The notes beneath the pieces are model-generated. The model was not told the origin of the DNA. It was given only the letters and a program-made list of their open reading frames with translations, and did no database searches. Position numbers and translations under genes: made by a program. Below, in pieces: positions 13,245 through 14,895 of a DNA stretch of 14,895 bases. Position 1 is the stretch's first letter, and every line of letters begins with the position of its first letter. The stretch lies in NCBI GenBank assembly GCA_012744295.1, contig JAAYIB010000029.1, positions 1 to 14,895 of the forward strand. Direction: 5' to 3'. The DNA comes from Acholeplasmataceae bacterium (GTDB taxonomy: Bacteria > Bacillota > Negativicutes > Acidaminococcales > Acidaminococcaceae).

Positions 13245-13259
13245 CTGCAAATGTTGCAG
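13245..13259. promoter_or_regulatory. 15-bp inverted repeat, possible operator upstream of the MBL-fold gene
   Basis: CTGCAA, a 3-nt spacer ATG, then TTGCAG: perfect 6-bp arms with dyad symmetry. It lies 53 bp before the MBL start, a usual place for a repressor or activator half-site pair. I cannot assign it to a known regulator, and no clear sigma-A promoter was found beside it. Confidence 0.35.
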
Positions 13260-13312
13260 AAAAGACTAAGGAAGCGGCAACAGATCAGAAAGAGCAGAAG
13301 GAGACAAAACAG

Positions 13313-14287
13313 ATGACAGAGCAGCTATATCCCAACATTTACCGCTTGAGAATCCCCCTGCCCAAGAATCCGCTGAAGGAGCTGAACTGCTACGTTATTG
13401 CCGGCAAGGAACGCAGCCTTATTATCGATACGGGCTTCAACCGCCCGGAATGTGAGGAAGCGTTGCTCGGCGGCATTGCCGAGCTGGGCATCGCGCTTGA
13501 CCGGACCGACGTGCTGCTGACGCACAGGCATTCCGACCATACCGGTCTTGCCCACTTGCTCGAAGAGCGGGGAGCAAGAGTTTTTGCGGGCAGAGCCGAA
13601 CAAGAAGCCATCCGGAAAATGGCGGGCGGCGAGGCTTGGGTCAATATGAACGAAAAAGCCAGGCTGCTCGGCCTTGAAGAATACGGCATCACAGTCGACG
13701 ACCATCCGGGTTATCGCTACCGGCCGCTGCCTCTGGCCGACTGCCGCCCTCTGGCCGAAGGCGACAGGCTGAGCTATGGCGGTTATGATTTCGAGGTGGT
13801 TGATATTCCCGGGCATACTCCCGGACATATCGGTCTGTATGAAGCCGAACACAAACTGTTTTTTTGCGGCGACCACATTCTTTTCACGATAACGCCTAAT
13901 ATTACTTTCTGGGATTTCAGGCAGGATTCGCTGGCACAGTATTTTGCCAGCCTGCGCAAGGTGGCGGCGCTTCCGATCGAGCTGCTTTTCACCGCGCACC
14001 GCGAGCTCGTCAGCAATCATCTTGCCCGCATCGAAGAACTTCTTCAGCACCATGAAAAGCGGCTGGCCGAAGTAATGGCGATTATGGCGCAGGGGGAACA
14101 AACCGCCAGTCGTACGGCGGCGCAAATGCACTGGGATATCCGCGCCAGAAGCTGGGAGGACTTTCCCAAGGCACAGAAATGGTTTGCAACCGGTGAAGCC
14201 GCGGCCCATCTGGAATATCTTGTCAATCAGGGACGGCTGCAGCGCCGGACAGCTGACGGCATCATGTATTACAGGCTGCCGGCATGA
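13313..14287 (+). CDS. MBL-fold metallo-hydrolase with C-terminal winged-helix-like domain
   Basis: A 324-residue metallo-beta-lactamase-fold hydrolase, probably cytoplasmic (no signal). The dinuclear metal site is complete: H71-x-H73-x-D75-H76 (THRHSDHTG), H168 (PGHTPGH), D187 (CGDH) and H229 (TAHRE). The N-terminal strand with LIIDTG (36-41) is also standard. Residues from about 245 to the end form a helical tail ending in a helix-strand pattern (HLEYLVNQGRLQRR...MYYRL), as in the winged-helix C-termini of glyoxalase-II/LACTB2-like MBL proteins. Those relatives cleave thioesters or act as nucleases, and which applies here is not visible. AAGGAG (13298-13303) is 9 nt before the ATG. The gene is divergent from dinB across a 196-bp gap and is followed after 55 bp by the aldo/keto reductase on the same strand with no terminator between, so the two may share a transcript. 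Confidence 0.88.
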   Translation: MTEQLYPNIYRLRIPLPKNPLKELNCYVIAGKERSLIIDTGFNRPECEEALLGGIAELGIALDRTDVLLTHRHSDHTGLAHLLEERGARVFAGRAEQEAIRKMAGGEAWVNMNEKARLLGLEEYGITVDDHPGYRYRPLPLADCRPLAEGDRLSYGGYDFEVVDIPGHTPGHIGLYEAEHKLFFCGDHILFTITPNITFWDFRQDSLAQYFASLRKVAALPIELLFTAHRELVSNHLARIEELLQHHEKRLAEVMAIMAQGEQTASRTAAQMHWDIRARSWEDFPKAQKWFATGEAAAHLEYLVNQGRLQRRTADGIMYYRLPA

Positions 14288-14342
14288 TACCGCCGCATGA
14301 CAAAAAGAAGCCGTGCTTAAGGCGGCAGGGAGGATGAAGAAA

Positions 14343-14895
14343 ATGACAAATCAACCGCGTTTGCTCCGCCTCGGCTCGACGGGCATCACCGTCCGCCAGA
14401 ACGCCTTCGGCGCGCTTCCGATTCAACGGGCCGACATGGCGACGGCCGTCGGGCTTCTGCGCAAGGCCTACGAAGGCGGCATGCGTTTTTTTGACACCGC
14501 CAGGTCTTATACCGACAGTGAGGAAAAGCTGGGACAGGCTTTTGCCGAAAGGCGCGGCGAACTTTTTATAGCTACGAAGACTCCCGCCAAGACCCCGGAA
14601 GACTTCCGGCGTGACCTGGAAACTTCGCTGAAGAACCTCAAGACCGATTACATCGACATTTATCAGTTCCACAACACCGACATCTGCTACGCGCCGGGCG
14701 ACGGAACACAAATGTACGAATGTATGCTAAAGGCCAAGCGTGAGGGCAAAATCCGCCACATCGGCGTCACCTGCCACAAAATCGGCGTGGCGCGCAAATG
14801 CATCGCGTCGGGACTTTACGAAACGCTGCAGTTCCCCTTCAGCTATCTTTCTTCGGAAAAAGAACTCGAACTGGTAAGAAGCTGCCGGGATAAAA
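14343..14895 (+). CDS. Aldo/keto reductase, N-terminal part (runs off the window)
   Basis: The first 184 codons of an aldo/keto reductase, an NAD(P)H-dependent carbonyl reductase with a TIM-barrel fold. It opens with LGSTGITV and the catalytic tetrad can be read: D51 (FFDTA), Y56 (SYTDSE), K79 (ATKTP) and H110 (YQFHN). The barrel strand GKIRHIGVT follows. The frame is open to the window end, so the cofactor-specificity region and any C-terminal extension cannot be seen. Bacterial members with a similar N-terminus often carry a ferredoxin-like 4Fe-4S tail, which would suit an anaerobe but is not tested here. The ATG at 14343 is preferred over the in-frame ATG at 14334 because GGGAGG (14328-14333) directly abuts the earlier codon but is 9 nt from the later one. 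It is likely cotranscribed with the MBL-fold gene. Confidence 0.9.
   Translation, partial: MTNQPRLLRLGSTGITVRQNAFGALPIQRADMATAVGLLRKAYEGGMRFFDTARSYTDSEEKLGQAFAERRGELFIATKTPAKTPEDFRRDLETSLKNLKTDYIDIYQFHNTDICYAPGDGTQMYECMLKAKREGKIRHIGVTCHKIGVARKCIASGLYETLQFPFSYLSSEKELELVRSCRDK

Noticed and set aside
13325..14209. A 294-residue open frame on the minus strand opposite the MBL-fold gene.
   Set aside because: It lies entirely antisense to a gene with all family motifs, its translation shows no recognisable domain, and it is explained by the GC-rich codon use of the real gene.
14288..14342. A possible hairpin (GCCGC...GCGGC) between the MBL-fold and aldo/keto reductase genes.
   Set aside because: Arms are about 5 bp with a long loop and no T run follows, so it is not supported as a terminator.

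Overview
This 14.9 kb window looks like chromosomal DNA of an anaerobic, moderately GC-rich Bacillota (Firmicutes) bacterium. Three things suggest this. The SOS operator upstream of dinB fits the Gram-positive LexA/DinR consensus CGAACRNRYGTTYG exactly. There is an [FeFe]-hydrogenase maturation GTPase gene (hydF). The Shine-Dalgarno sequences are consistently strong (AAGGAGG or GGGAGG). The GGDEF and DUF4153 sequences have a flavour I associate with the Negativicutes, but that placement is inference. I see no rRNA, tRNA, CRISPR array, insertion sequence or phage gene.

Layout. Positions 1-272 hold the 3' end of a peptidase S51 (dipeptidase E-like) gene and its rho-independent terminator. Positions 377-1457 hold a short same-strand pair: a flavin-reductase/flavoredoxin-type protein and a Mug/TDG-like DNA glycosylase. 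A promoter with an extended -10 (1522-1552) then starts a plus-strand run with no visible internal terminator, ending at the hairpin at 10281-10319. The run encodes a membrane-anchored calcineurin-like/purple-acid-phosphatase-like phosphoesterase, a 50-residue unknown protein, two large cyclic-di-GMP signalling proteins and a DUF4153 multispanning membrane protein. The first signalling protein is dCache-HAMP-PAS-GGDEF-HD-GYP. The second is receiver-PAS-PAS-GGDEF-EAL, with a degenerate receiver and a degenerate GGDEF.

The hairpin at 10281-10319 is bidirectional and separates this run from the convergent minus-strand genes: hydF with its own promoter, a 76-residue conserved-looking unknown protein, and dinB (DNA polymerase IV). 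The last two form a pair under a LexA-controlled promoter. Divergent from dinB, a plus-strand pair encodes an MBL-fold hydrolase with a C-terminal winged-helix-like tail and an aldo/keto reductase that runs off the window.

How the genes work together. The clearest functional group is the c-di-GMP block. One membrane sensor keeps an intact synthase motif, an intact inhibitory site and a nearly intact HD-GYP hydrolase. Its neighbour keeps an intact EAL hydrolase but has lost the synthase motif and the normal phosphoryl-switch residues of its receiver. The DUF4153 protein and the small coupled protein in the same run are candidates for partners or outputs. The second group is the SOS-controlled dinB plus its small companion. 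Nothing here is clearly an undescribed defence or mobile system. The best leads are the small coupled ORF at 2961-3113, the pseudo-receiver EAL protein and the dinB companion protein.
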